Shown here piece by piece: positions 16,889 to 25,935 of a DNA stretch of 64,000 nucleotides. Within the stretch, counting starts at the first letter, position 1. Every line of letters begins with the position of its first letter. A program made the translations under genes and the position numbers. The notes below the pieces were generated by a model. It was not told where the DNA came from, searched no databases, and saw only the letters and a list, made by a program, of their open reading frames with translations. The stretch comes from Bradyrhizobium arachidis (GTDB taxonomy: Bacteria > Pseudomonadota > Alphaproteobacteria > Rhizobiales > Xanthobacteraceae), in contig NZ_CP077970.1 in the NCBI RefSeq assembly GCF_024758505.1, positions 8,308,001 through 8,372,000 on the forward strand, given 5' to 3'.

Positions 16889-18004
16889 ATGCAGAGTCCA
16901 ACACCGGTGACGGATAACCTGCCCAACAAGGCGCCACCGCGGGCGGCGATTAGCCGGAAGACCGCGGGCCGGACACTTGTCGTGCTGGCGTCGCTGGGAC
17001 TCCTGCTCGTGCTCGTCGTCCAGGTCCTGCATACGACCGGCAGGATCTCAGCAGGGTTTTCCGATTGGCGCCCGATCCTCGCGGCCTATCTGATCTGGGC
17101 AGTCGCGATCTGCGGGGCACAGGTCCTGATCCGGGGCGAGCGCGGCCTGCGCGCGCTGTTTCTGCTGCCGGCGATCTTCTTCACCATTGCGGTCGTGATC
17201 TTTCCGACGATTTTCGGGATCTACATCGCGTCGCTCGATTGGAACCTCAGCTCGGTGGAAGGGCCGCGCTTCAGCGGCCTCGGCAATCTCGTCGGAATGC
17301 TGAACGATGCCTACTACTGGAACGCGCTCGGCAACATGATCTTCTACACCGTCGCCGTGCTTGGCGAGTACGCCATTGCGTTCGGCCTCGCGCTGCTCCT
17401 GAGCGCCGAGATCCGCGGAAGGAAGTTCTTTCGCGTCGTCTTCCTGCTGCCGATGATGCTCAGTCCAGTCGCCGTGAGCTGGATGATCGGCAAGTCGCTG
17501 ATGGAATACCGTTTCGGCCCGGCGGCCACGCTGGCGCGCTATCTCGGATGGGACAATCCGGCCTTCTTTGCGTCGCCCTGGATGGCGCGGTTGAGCATCC
17601 AGGCGATGGACGCCTGGGTTTCGATCCCCTTCATCATGATCATCCTGCTCGCAGGCCTCCAGGCGATGCCGAAGGAGGTGCAGGAAGCGGCGAAGGTCGA
17701 TGGCGCGAATTCGTGGCAGTCGTTCTGGCACGTGACCTTTCCAATCATGCTGCCGGTCAGCATCACGGTCCTCATCATCCGCATCATCTTCAAGCTGAAG
17801 CTCGCCGACATCGTCATCAACGTCACCGCCGGAGGGCCCGGCGGCGCCACCGACACGGTGTCGAGCTTCATCTATCGCGTGTACCGCGACCGCTCGAATG
17901 TCGGATACGGTACGGCGCTCGCGATGGTCTATCTCCTGATGATCATCGTCTTCCTGACCCTGCTGATGCGCCTATCCAAGCGCTGGACGCAGAAGGTCGT
18001 GTAG
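16889..18004 (+). CDS. ABC transporter permease (MalF/UgpA type)
   Basis: A 371-residue inner-membrane protein starting at ATG 16889. Two extra N-terminal membrane segments (around residues 30-50 and 58-75) precede the usual six. The cytoplasmic EAA loop that docks the ATPase is clear (EAAKVDGANSWQSFWHVTFP). ATG 16889 is preferred over a start at 16841. The second permease follows after 24 bases. Confidence 0.92.
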   Translation: MQSPTPVTDNLPNKAPPRAAISRKTAGRTLVVLASLGLLLVLVVQVLHTTGRISAGFSDWRPILAAYLIWAVAICGAQVLIRGERGLRALFLLPAIFFTIAVVIFPTIFGIYIASLDWNLSSVEGPRFSGLGNLVGMLNDAYYWNALGNMIFYTVAVLGEYAIAFGLALLLSAEIRGRKFFRVVFLLPMMLSPVAVSWMIGKSLMEYRFGPAATLARYLGWDNPAFFASPWMARLSIQAMDAWVSIPFIMIILLAGLQAMPKEVQEAAKVDGANSWQSFWHVTFPIMLPVSITVLIIRIIFKLKLADIVINVTAGGPGGATDTVSSFIYRVYRDRSNVGYGTALAMVYLLMIIVFLTLLMRLSKRWTQKVV

Positions 18005-18028
18005 GAGCTTCGGAGGGGAGTTGCGCGA

Positions 18029-18952
18029 TTGACCCTGTCGACACCGGCAAAGCCCATCCGAAGGCACCCCGTGGGGCCGCGCGCCAAGCGGATGCTGAGC
18101 CGCGCGCTGATCTACGCGGCGTTGCTGCTCTGGACGTTCGTCTGCCTGTTTCCGATCTATTGGACCGTCACGACGTCGTTCAAATCGGCCGTCGATGTGA
18201 CGCAAGCCCACCTGATTCCCTGGCTTGATTTTCAACCGGACTGGAAAGGATGGCGCTCGCTTGGCCTGTCGCCGGATACGCTGTTCGGGACCTCCACGGC
18301 CCGCTCCGAATTTGTGAACCGGTTCGTCAACAGTATCATCACCTCGGTCGGCGCCTCGCTGCTGGCACTGATCCTCGGCTCGCTCGCGGCTTACGGCTTG
18401 AGCCGTTTTCGCTACAAATTCGCATGGATGCGCAACGACGATATCCTGTTCTTCTTCATGTCGCAGCTGATCCTGCCGCCGGTCGTGCTCGCACTGCCGT
18501 TCCTCGTCCTCTACAAGGCACTGACGCTGCTCGACACGCGATTTGGCCTGGTCATGCTCTACACCTTGACGGTCTTGCCGATCGTCATCTGGATCATGCG
18601 GGATCAATTCAATTCGATACCAATCGAGCTCGATGAAGCCGCTTTCGTGGACGGCCTTTCGACCTGGGGCGCATTCCTGCGCATCATCCTGCCACTTGCC
18701 GTTCCCGGAATGGTGGCCGCCTTCATCCTCTCGCTTGTGCTGTGCTGGAACGAATACTTTTTCGCGGCGCTGCTCACGAGTACCGACGCGAAGACGCTGC
18801 CGGTCATGGTAGCAAGCCAGACCGGCTCGCAGGGCATCAACTGGTGGTCGATGGCGGCACTGTCCACCGCGGCGATTGCCCCGCTCGTCCTTGTCGGAAT
18901 TTTCCTTGAACGCTACATCGTCAGTGGCTTGACGACGGGCGCAGGAAAGTAG
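18029..18952 (+). CDS. ABC transporter permease (MalG/UgpE type)
   Basis: A 307-residue inner-membrane protein starting at TTG 18029, behind GGAGGGGAG; no ATG suits. Six membrane segments are visible, the first at about residues 28-48 (LIYAALLLWTFVCLFPIYWT), and the EAA loop reads DEAAFVDGLSTWGAFLRIIL. It completes the membrane channel with the preceding gene. No ATP-binding gene follows; the next gene is an unrelated hotdog protein, so an ATPase must be shared from elsewhere. Confidence 0.92.
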   Translation: MTLSTPAKPIRRHPVGPRAKRMLSRALIYAALLLWTFVCLFPIYWTVTTSFKSAVDVTQAHLIPWLDFQPDWKGWRSLGLSPDTLFGTSTARSEFVNRFVNSIITSVGASLLALILGSLAAYGLSRFRYKFAWMRNDDILFFFMSQLILPPVVLALPFLVLYKALTLLDTRFGLVMLYTLTVLPIVIWIMRDQFNSIPIELDEAAFVDGLSTWGAFLRIILPLAVPGMVAAFILSLVLCWNEYFFAALLTSTDAKTLPVMVASQTGSQGINWWSMAALSTAAIAPLVLVGIFLERYIVSGLTTGAGK

Positions 18953-19031
18953 GCCTCTCAACGTTCCGTGACCTGCCTTGGGAGGCGCGCGATCCTTTGC
19001 GCGCGTCGGGCCACTGGTCTAAAACGGTGCC

Positions 19032-19943
19032 ATGTCCAAATCGCAAAACACCGTGCTACCGTTTGAAGAGCTGGCCGAAGCCATCAGGGGCCGCCGCTCG
19101 GTCTATGGCCAGATCAGCGGCTTGCAGCTCGACCGCGCTGCACCTGGCGAGGCCTGGTCGAGCCTGCCCTATCGCCCCGTCTTCGTCGGCGACACCCAGA
19201 CCGGCGTCCTGCATGGCGGCGTCGTCACCGCGATGCTCGACGAGAGCTGCGGCCTGGCGGTGCAGCTCGCGCTCGACGGCACGCGCGCGATCGCGACGCT
19301 CGATTTGCGCATCGACTACCAGAAGCCCGCGACGCCCGGCCTCGACATCAAGGCGCATTCGATCTGCTACCGCACCACCCGGTCGATCGCCTTCGTGCGC
19401 TCCACCGCCTATCAGGAGTCAGAGGACGACCCGGTTGCCACCGCGACCGCCTGCTTCATGATCGGCGCCAACCGTACCAACATGCTGATGGACCGGCCGG
19501 GCGGCGATCACGCCATTCCGACGCTGGACGCGCCGGAGGATCCGGGGAGTCCCTTCGCCAACAGCCCGTTCGCGCGCTGCCTCGGCATCCGCATCGTGGA
19601 TGACGGCACGCTGATGATGCCGTTTTCGCCAAAGATCATCGGCAATCCGATCCTGCCGGCGATCCATGGCGGCATGACCGGCGCGTTTCTCGAGACCACG
19701 GCGATCGTCGGCCTGACGCGCGAGCTCGGCGTGTCGGCACCGCCGAAACCGATCGGCCTCACCGTCAATTATCTGCGCTCCGGCCGCGCGCTCGACAGTT
19801 TTGCCAACGTGTCGATCGTCAAGCAGGGCCGCCGCATCGTCGCCTTCGAGGCGCGGGCCTGGCAGGACGATCGCGACAAGCCGATCGCCTCCGCATTCGG
19901 CCACTTCATGCTGCGGCCGACGCCGGGCGTGGAGGAGGAATAG
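19032..19943 (+). CDS. double-hotdog thioesterase-like protein (PaaI type)
   Basis: A 303-residue cytoplasmic protein from ATG 19032 made of two hotdog domains. Domain 1 (about 35-145) has the HGGVVTAMLDESCGLAVQLA motif with the catalytic-region acid after HGG; domain 2 (about 175-295) has IHGGMTGAFLETTAIVGLTR. Both carry the HGG signature of PaaI-like acyl-CoA thioesterases. Fusion of two units mimics the normal dimer. It starts 79 bases after the permease gene and may be read through from that operon, though no functional link is evident. Confidence 0.88.
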   Translation: MSKSQNTVLPFEELAEAIRGRRSVYGQISGLQLDRAAPGEAWSSLPYRPVFVGDTQTGVLHGGVVTAMLDESCGLAVQLALDGTRAIATLDLRIDYQKPATPGLDIKAHSICYRTTRSIAFVRSTAYQESEDDPVATATACFMIGANRTNMLMDRPGGDHAIPTLDAPEDPGSPFANSPFARCLGIRIVDDGTLMMPFSPKIIGNPILPAIHGGMTGAFLETTAIVGLTRELGVSAPPKPIGLTVNYLRSGRALDSFANVSIVKQGRRIVAFEARAWQDDRDKPIASAFGHFMLRPTPGVEEE

Positions 19944-20011
19944 GCGGATTGGGGCTTGACGGCCGCGGCTGCCGCAACAACGATACCGTGTTCCCTGCGA
20001 AAGGTACCGCG

Positions 20012-20377
20012 GTGCGGCATCCCATCGACATCATCGCCATGTTCGCCGCCATCTGGCTGTTGGCGTCCATGGTGCTGGATGCAGTAACCCCGAAGGAATT
20101 GACGGCGGTCATGATCGGGATTGCAATCGGGCCTGCCGTCGTCATCACCGCGGTCTTCTATTATCTGCGCTTTCCGCGGATGGATTTCGCGGTGCTGTTC
20201 GCCGCGCTCTGGCTGATCTCGGACATCGCCATCGCGTTCATCTCGCCAAAGCCATTGCCGGGCTTCCTCATCATTCTCGGCTTCGTGCCGGCCCTGCTGG
20301 TCGGCGTGGTGCTGCACTGGCACCGCTTCGCGCGCCGGCACGAACGGCTGGTCTGGCCGTCGGCACGGCGAAGCTGA
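20012..20377 (+). CDS. small integral membrane protein, unknown
   Basis: A protein of about 121 residues if read from GTG 20012, or 142 from 19949. Four hydrophobic segments are visible (IIAMFAAIWLLASMV, LTAVMIGIAIGPAVVITAVF, FAVLFAALWLISDIAIAF, FLIILGFVPALLVGVVLHW). A basic C-terminal tail should face the cytoplasm. GTG 20012 is favoured by GAAAGG upstream and because the upstream codons encode polar, non-membrane sequence. Function unknown. Confidence 0.6.
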   Translation: MRHPIDIIAMFAAIWLLASMVLDAVTPKELTAVMIGIAIGPAVVITAVFYYLRFPRMDFAVLFAALWLISDIAIAFISPKPLPGFLIILGFVPALLVGVVLHWHRFARRHERLVWPSARRS

Positions 20378-20387
20378 CGAGCTCTCT

Positions 20388-21020
20388 CTAGTTACCCCCA
20401 AGAGCCTGGTCGTATGCTTCGATCGTCGCCTTGGCGCGCGCTGCGACGTCGGCGGCCGTCATGCCGGGCTTGTAAAGGCTCGAGCCCATGCCGAACGCGT
20501 GGACACCGACCTTCATATACTCGGCGAAATTTTTCTCGGAGATGCCGCCCACGGCAGCGACCACCGTGGTGGGGGCAAGCACGGCGCGGATCGCCGAAAT
20601 GCCGGAGGATCCGAGCACGCTCGCCGGAAAGAATTTTAGGCTCGAGGCGCCCGACCTTGCGGCCAGCAGCGCTTCCGTCGGCGTGAACACACCGGGCATC
20701 GTCACCATGCCGTGCTTGCCGGCGCGCGCGATCACCTGCGGATCGACATTCGGAGCGACCAGAAGCCTGCCGCCGACATCATGAAGGCGGTCGACATCGT
20801 CGGTCGAGAGCACGGTGCCCGCACCGACGAGGACGCCGGCCGGCGCGCGCTTGACGGCGTTTGCGATCGAGCGGAACGGGTCGGGTGAGTTGAGCGGAAT
20901 CTCGATCGCGGTCATGCCGGCCGCGATCAGCACATCCACGATGCCATCGGCCTCGTCGGGCTTCACGCCGCGCAGGATCGCGACCAGCGGTCGCTTCATC
21001 GGCGGGAACGGAACGCTCAT
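20388..21020 (-). CDS. dgoA: 2-dehydro-3-deoxy-6-phosphogalactonate aldolase
   Basis: A 210-residue class I aldolase that splits KDPGal into pyruvate and glyceraldehyde 3-phosphate in the De Ley-Doudoroff pathway. Visible motifs are the catalytic-Glu segment (GMTAIEIPLNSPDP), the GAGTVL turn, the Schiff-base Lys in SLKFFPASVLG, and the phosphate-binding AVGGISEKN. KDPG aldolases are close relatives, but the adjacent galactonokinase 12 bases upstream argues for the galacto substrate. A good AAGGGGA ribosome site precedes ATG 21020. Confidence 0.92.
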   Translation of the reverse strand: MSVPFPPMKRPLVAILRGVKPDEADGIVDVLIAAGMTAIEIPLNSPDPFRSIANAVKRAPAGVLVGAGTVLSTDDVDRLHDVGGRLLVAPNVDPQVIARAGKHGMVTMPGVFTPTEALLAARSGASSLKFFPASVLGSSGISAIRAVLAPTTVVAAVGGISEKNFAEYMKVGVHAFGMGSSLYKPGMTAADVAARAKATIEAYDQALGGN

Positions 21021-21032
21021 GAAAGGATCCCC

Positions 21033-21944
21033 TTATCGTGTCCAGATGGCGAGCGCCGCCATGGAAAGCCCGCGGCGGACGGCTTCATCGGCGTCGACGA
21101 CGCGGACCGTCGCCGACAATGTCTCAATTGCCGATCGGTAGCGCGCCGCGAGTTGACCCGACGCAATCAATGTCACGGCAGCACCGCGCGCGGCGGGAAG
21201 CTCCGCGGCCATCTCCAGCCCGATCAGCGTGCCGGAAATAGTCTCGCGCGCCGCGGCCGCCGTTCCTCCGAACAGGAGTTGCCGTGACCGCACCCGGAAC
21301 AGCAGATTGGCGGCCTGCGCCGGTGCCTCGAAGGCCGCGACCAGCGCCGCATTGAAAGCTTCGCGGTCCTCCGCTTCGCCGGCTCCGTTGACGGCATGCG
21401 ACAAGATCGTCTCGCGCGAGATGGCGCTGAAGAGCTCGCCGGTCATGAAGGTGGCGAAGCGCGCCACGGTGCCGCCGCGTACCGTCACCCATTTCGAATG
21501 CGTGCCGGGCATGCAGACCAGCGCGTCACCTGTGGCGTCCAGACCGAGCGCACCGAGCAACTGCGTTTCCTCGCCGCGCATCACGTCAGGCGCGCCTGTC
21601 TCACGCTGCGCGATGCCGGGCAGGATGCGGATATCGCGGGACTGGCCGGGAATGGAAACGGCGCCTTCCAGGATCGCCGCGAGACGCGCCGGCGTATCAA
21701 TGTAGCCGGCCTCGACCCAGCCCTGTCGCGCGCCGGCCATACCGCAGATCAGCACGGGCAGATCGGGGCCAGCACCGACGGCATCGAGATGCGATTGCAG
21801 CACGGCGGCGAAACCGGTCTTGGCCGCGGCCGTCATGCCCTCATCGCTACGCCGCTCAGCGGTGATGTTACCGCCGCGGTCGATCAGCCAAAGCCGAAAG
21901 CTGCTGGTGCCCCAATCTACCGCGACATAGGCCGGCTCGCTCAT
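21033..21944 (-). CDS. dgoK: 2-dehydro-3-deoxygalactonokinase
   Basis: A 303-residue sugar-acid kinase that phosphorylates 2-keto-3-deoxygalactonate. The N-terminal phosphate loop is VAVDWGTSSFRLWLID, and the GMAGARQGWVEAGYIDTPA and MPGTHSKWV segments are DgoK hallmarks. The start is taken at ATG 21944; ATG 21968 would add eight residues. It is the first gene of a two-gene operon with dgoA. Galactonate dehydratase and a transporter are not in the window, so the pathway is incomplete here. Confidence 0.92.
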   Translation of the reverse strand: MSEPAYVAVDWGTSSFRLWLIDRGGNITAERRSDEGMTAAAKTGFAAVLQSHLDAVGAGPDLPVLICGMAGARQGWVEAGYIDTPARLAAILEGAVSIPGQSRDIRILPGIAQRETGAPDVMRGEETQLLGALGLDATGDALVCMPGTHSKWVTVRGGTVARFATFMTGELFSAISRETILSHAVNGAGEAEDREAFNAALVAAFEAPAQAANLLFRVRSRQLLFGGTAAAARETISGTLIGLEMAAELPAARGAAVTLIASGQLAARYRSAIETLSATVRVVDADEAVRRGLSMAALAIWTR

Positions 21945-22102
21945 CTCAATCGCTACCTTCGCATCCATCTTCGCACCGCCCGTCTCACCGGCAAGACATG
22001 TGTTGCGACGCTTGAGACGATCGTGGGCGCGCGCCTGTCGAGATACCGGCTATTGCCGGCTCAAACCAGCCCTTTCTCCACCCCTTGCCGCTCTTCAGAC
22101 GC

Positions 22103-22118
22103 TGGCACACCGCTTGCT
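22103..22118 (+). promoter_or_regulatory. sigma-54 (-24/-12) promoter
   Basis: TGGCAC-N5-TTGCT matches the RpoN consensus, with the required ten bases between GG (22104-22105) and GC (22116-22117). It lies about 65 bases before the flavin monooxygenase start. A CCGGC-TATT-GCCGG dyad at 22046-22059 is a possible activator site. Confidence 0.8.
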
Positions 22119-22181
22119 CCATGGCCGGAACCGCGCATCCAAGACGCGACCGCAAAGCAGCAACGAAAGAGAGGAAGCACC

Positions 22182-23279
22182 ATGCAGATCGGCTACTTCA
22201 CGATGCCTTCGCATCCGCCGGAGTGCGGCTTGAAGGAAGGGAACGACTGGGACCTGCAAACCATGCGCTGGCTCGACGAGCTCGGCTACCAGGAAGCCTG
22301 GATCGGCGAACATCACACCGCGCCCTGGGAGCCCAATCCGACGCCGGATCTCCTGATCGCGCAGGCACTGCTGCAGACCAAGAACATCCGCATCGGACCC
22401 GGCGGCTTCCTGTTGCCCTATCACCATCCGGCCGAACTCGCCAACCGCGTCGCGATGCTCGACCATCTCTCCGAGGGGCGCCTCAACTTCGGCGTCGCGG
22501 CCTCGGGCCTGCCGAGCGACTGGGCGATGTTCAATGTCGACGGCATGAGCGGCCAGAACCGCGACATGACCCGCGAGGCGCTGGAGATCATTTTGAAACT
22601 GTGGTCCGAGCCGGCCCCGTTCACCCACAAGGGCAAGTACTGGACGGTGACCAAGCCGGATACGATGTTCGATTTCCTCAAGCCCCACATCAAGCCGGTG
22701 CAGGCGCCGCATCCGCCGATCGGCGTCGCCGGGCTCTCGAAGAACTCTGACACGCTGAAACTTGCCGGCGAGCGCGGCTTCATTCCGATGAGCCTGAACC
22801 TCAATCCGGCCTATGTCGGCAGCCATTGGGATTCCGTGGAGATCGGCGCCGCCAAGACCGGACGCAAGCCGAACCGGCAGGACTGGCGATTGGTGCGCGA
22901 GGTCTTCGTCGCCGACACCGATGAAGAGGCCTGGAAGCTCTCGACCGGCGACATGATGGGCCGGATGATGAGCGAATACTTCTTGCCGCTGCTCGGCCAT
23001 TTCGGCTTCAAGGACTATCTGAAGCACGCGCCCGACGTGCCCGACAGCGACGTCACCGTCGAATATTGCGCACGGCGGAACTGGATCATCGGCTCGCCGT
23101 CGACGGTCGCCGAGAAGATCGAGAAGATCTACGACGAGGTCGGCGGCTTCGGCGTGCTGCTGGTGTTCGGCTTCGACTACAAGCACAAACCGCAGGCGTG
23201 GCGACATTCGCTGGAACTGCTCAAGAACGAGGTGATGCCGCGGCTGAAGCATCTCGACGCAACGCGCAAGGCAGCCTGA
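22182..23279 (+). CDS. LLM-class flavin-dependent monooxygenase
   Basis: A 365-residue bacterial-luciferase-fold enzyme that uses reduced FMN and O2. ATG 22182 follows GAGGAAG. Family marks are the start MQIGYFTMPSHPPE, WIGEHHTAPWEPNPTPDLL (flavin-site His), GGFLLPYHHPAELANRVAML and GVAASGLPSDWAMF. The flavin reductase gene 122 bases downstream should supply reduced flavin, making a two-component monooxygenase. A sigma-54 promoter precedes it. The open frame extends far upstream to 21396, antisense to dgoK, but the ribosome site and family start define the real N-terminus. Substrate unknown, perhaps an aromatic or terpenoid. Confidence 0.93.
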   Translation: MQIGYFTMPSHPPECGLKEGNDWDLQTMRWLDELGYQEAWIGEHHTAPWEPNPTPDLLIAQALLQTKNIRIGPGGFLLPYHHPAELANRVAMLDHLSEGRLNFGVAASGLPSDWAMFNVDGMSGQNRDMTREALEIILKLWSEPAPFTHKGKYWTVTKPDTMFDFLKPHIKPVQAPHPPIGVAGLSKNSDTLKLAGERGFIPMSLNLNPAYVGSHWDSVEIGAAKTGRKPNRQDWRLVREVFVADTDEEAWKLSTGDMMGRMMSEYFLPLLGHFGFKDYLKHAPDVPDSDVTVEYCARRNWIIGSPSTVAEKIEKIYDEVGGFGVLLVFGFDYKHKPQAWRHSLELLKNEVMPRLKHLDATRKAA

Positions 23280-23401
23280 TGTCATCGCTCCCATTCCAAG
23301 GGAGCGGTGCCCAAAGCGCGGGTGAGGGATTACGGTTCCAGGCAAACCAAGTCCCTCACCCGGATCGCCAGGCGATCCCGGGTCTTTCAAGAGACCAGCG
23401 C

Positions 23402-23956
23402 ATGAGCATCGACCCATCGAGTTTCAAGCAGGCCATGCGGCAATGCGCGGGCGCGGTCGCGCTGGTGACGGTCGGCGCCGAGCACGGCAAGCGTACCGGG
23501 CTGACCGTGACCTCGGCCTGCTCGCTGTCGGATAGCCCGCCCTCGCTGATCGTCTGCGTCAACCGCAACGCCAGCGCGCATGCGCGGATCCGCGAGGAAG
23601 GCGCCTTCGCCATCAACTTCCTCAGCGAGGAGCACGCGATGCTGGCGCTGACCTTCAGCGGGCAAAAGGGCGTCAATGGCGACGACCGTTTTGCCTTCGG
23701 TCAATGGACGACGGCCGCGACCGGCGCGCCGGTGCTGCAGGACGCAGTCGCCACATTCGACTGCGCGCTTGCGCAGGAGTTCGAGACCAAGACGCATTCG
23801 ATCTTTGTCGGCGAAGTGCGCGGCGTTTCGCACTCCGCCGAGGCAACGCCGCTCGTGTATCTGCGCAGCGGTTTTCATACCCCGCGCGAGATGCGCGAGA
23901 CCGTGTCAGTCGGCGATCTCGATTCGCGGCATCTGAGCTGGACGGATTTTTCGTGA
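23402..23956 (+). CDS. flavin reductase family protein (reductase component)
   Basis: A 184-residue NAD(P)H:FMN oxidoreductase of the HpaC/NtaB type. Markers are FKQAMRQCAGAVALVTVG, the FMN-binding segment GLTVTSACSLSDSPPSLIVC with VNRNASAHARI, and the late GEVRGV...PLVYLRSGF. The position after the LLM oxygenase suggests co-transcription from the sigma-54 promoter; the 122-base gap contains an inverted CCCTCACCC / GGGTGAGGG pair that may be a repeat or RNA hairpin. Confidence 0.92.
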   Translation: MSIDPSSFKQAMRQCAGAVALVTVGAEHGKRTGLTVTSACSLSDSPPSLIVCVNRNASAHARIREEGAFAINFLSEEHAMLALTFSGQKGVNGDDRFAFGQWTTAATGAPVLQDAVATFDCALAQEFETKTHSIFVGEVRGVSHSAEATPLVYLRSGFHTPREMRETVSVGDLDSRHLSWTDFS

Positions 23957-23965
23957 GGCATATCT

Positions 23966-23998
23966 CTTCCTTCTCCCCTTGTGGGAGAAGGTGGCGCG
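23966..23998. repeat. short CTTCTCCCC / GGGAGAAGG repeat fragment
   Basis: CTTCTCCCCTTGTGGGAGAAG forms a small hairpin between the convergent flavin reductase and sigma-54 activator genes. A related string occurs at 46110-46135. It may act as a shared terminator. Confidence 0.5.
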
Positions 23999-24000
23999 AG

Positions 24001-25872
24001 CTACTGCCCCGGCTCGATCTTCAACAGCTTGATCTTGCGATAGAGCGTGGCGCGGCTGAGCTTGAGGGCGCGCGCGGCTTCCGTTACGCGGCCGCCATGC
24101 TTGCGCAAGGCTTCGATGATCGTCGCGCGTTCGGCCGAGAGCAGATCCGGCTCCTCGGCGCGGCCGCCGAACGGCGGCAGGTCGAGATCGGCATCGGCGA
24201 TCACGCCATCCTCGGCCGTGCAACCGGCAAGCCGCAGCACGTGACGAAGCTGCCGCATGTTGCCGGGGAAGGGATAGGCAAGCAGCAACGACCACGCTTC
24301 AGGCGAGAGCTGGCAGTTTGGCGCCTCCTCGCGCGCGATATCGCGGATCAATTCGGCCTTGTCGGCGCGCTCGCGCAGCGCCGGCAATTTCACTTCCATG
24401 CCGCGCAGGCGGAAATAGAGATCGGCGCGGAAGGCGCCCTCTTCCGCCATGCGGCCGAGATCGCGATGAGTCGCGCTGATGAGGCGGATGTCGACGGGCA
24501 CGGGCTTGAGCGCGCCGAGCGGCCAGACCTCGCGGTTCTCCAGCACGCGCAACAGGCGCGTCTGCAGCGCAATCGGCATGTCGCCGATCTCGTCCAGGAA
24601 CAGCGTGCCGCCATCGGCCTGCACGATCAGGCCCCTTGAGCCGTCGCGCCGCGCGCCGGTGAAGGCGCCGGCCTCGTAGCCGAACAGTTCGGCATCGATC
24701 AGGCTCTCCGGCATCGCCGCGCAGTTCAGCGCGACATAGTGATTGCGGGTGCGGTTGCTCGCGGCATGGATGGCGCGCGCGAACACGTCCTTGCCGACAC
24801 CGGTCTCGCCGTGCAGCAGGATCGGCAGATTGTGATCGCCGATGCGCGCGAGCCGCTTCACACTTTTGATCAGGCCGGGGTCGGCGCCTGCGAGCCGGTG
24901 CAGGCCGTCAAACCGGCCGACCGGGACATCTCGGCGCGCGACCGGCGGACGACGCGTGCGCCTAGTGTGCAGCGGTGGCGCAACATGTCCCTGCCCCATC
25001 GGACTGCCGTCGGCGCGTTGCAGCTCGATCGTATCGTCCGCGCCGCTGCCGGCTTGCATGTAGCGCGACAGATCGATGCCTGAAGCGATCATGCCGTCGG
25101 TGAGGCCCAGCATCATGCGCGCCGAACGGCAGGCGCCGACCACCCGGCGGTCGTCGTCATAGGCAATCAACCCGCTGCCACCGTCCCCCGGCACGGTCGC
25201 GATCCAGGCGTTGCGGAAATGATTGCGGAAGATGGTGCCCTCGATGCGGCGCGTCGCCTCCATCGTCACTGCGAGCGCGAGCTGATGCGCGGCGCGGCTG
25301 AGATCGTCACGGCAAGAGGTGATGTTCACGGCGCCCGCAAGCCGCCCGCCCGCGTCGAACAACGGCGTGACTGCGCAGGAGAAGATGCCCCACTGCTCGC
25401 GAAAATGCTCGTCGCGATGCACCAGGATCGGCTTCTGCTCGGCAAGCGCCGTGCCAAGCCCGTTGGTGCCTTCGAAGGATTCGGAGAAATTGGATCCGGT
25501 ATAGACCTTCCAGCGCAGAAAGATGTCGGCGTCGGCCGCGCCCGGCAGGCGGCTGAGCAGCATGGTCGCGTTGGAATCGGCGAGATTGACGCAATAGCCG
25601 GCCTCGCGCAGCACGCGCGCCAAATCTTCGAGCTCGGGCGTGGCAAGCCGGATCAGCTCCTCCATCGGCTCGGCGACATGCCGCACCTCGGCCTCAGTCA
25701 ACGTCTGCGGCGGGCCCTGGCGGGCCGGGTCGAGCTTATGGTTGATCAGGCAGCGCCGCCAGGACGTCGCGATGCGCGAGCCGGCATCGACGTCGGTCAC
25801 CTCACTGGCGACGGACAAAACACGGGCGACATGGTTCGAGGCCGCGAGGCTGGCCATCCCGTACGTCTCCAC
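24001..25872 (-). CDS. AcoR-type sigma-54-dependent transcriptional activator
   Basis: A 623-residue enhancer-binding protein. A GAF-like sensor spans about residues 75-215 (TGSNFSESFEGTNGLGTALA). The AAA+ domain at about 325-550 has Walker A GETGVGKD (355-362), the sigma-54 contact loop GAFTGA (402-407) and Walker B FLDE. The Fis-type helix-turn-helix is at about 585-620 (GRVTEAARALKLSRATLYRK). There is no phosphoreceiver, so it probably senses a small molecule. It is convergent with the monooxygenase operon, whose sigma-54 promoter it most likely activates. The carboxylase upstream on the same strand is another candidate target, but no sigma-54 site was seen there. Confidence 0.95.
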   Translation of the reverse strand: METYGMASLAASNHVARVLSVASEVTDVDAGSRIATSWRRCLINHKLDPARQGPPQTLTEAEVRHVAEPMEELIRLATPELEDLARVLREAGYCVNLADSNATMLLSRLPGAADADIFLRWKVYTGSNFSESFEGTNGLGTALAEQKPILVHRDEHFREQWGIFSCAVTPLFDAGGRLAGAVNITSCRDDLSRAAHQLALAVTMEATRRIEGTIFRNHFRNAWIATVPGDGGSGLIAYDDDRRVVGACRSARMMLGLTDGMIASGIDLSRYMQAGSGADDTIELQRADGSPMGQGHVAPPLHTRRTRRPPVARRDVPVGRFDGLHRLAGADPGLIKSVKRLARIGDHNLPILLHGETGVGKDVFARAIHAASNRTRNHYVALNCAAMPESLIDAELFGYEAGAFTGARRDGSRGLIVQADGGTLFLDEIGDMPIALQTRLLRVLENREVWPLGALKPVPVDIRLISATHRDLGRMAEEGAFRADLYFRLRGMEVKLPALRERADKAELIRDIAREEAPNCQLSPEAWSLLLAYPFPGNMRQLRHVLRLAGCTAEDGVIADADLDLPPFGGRAEEPDLLSAERATIIEALRKHGGRVTEAARALKLSRATLYRKIKLLKIEPGQ

Positions 25873-25935
25873 CCTGAATTATTGTGCAAAGTCTGGCACC
25901 GCAGGCTGGGATGTCAATCGGGAACCGGTCTCCTC

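Noticed and set aside
21396..22181. 262-codon extension upstream of the LLM monooxygenase
   Set aside because: Antisense to dgoK, with no ribosome site; the family N-terminus and GAGGAAG site define ATG 22182.
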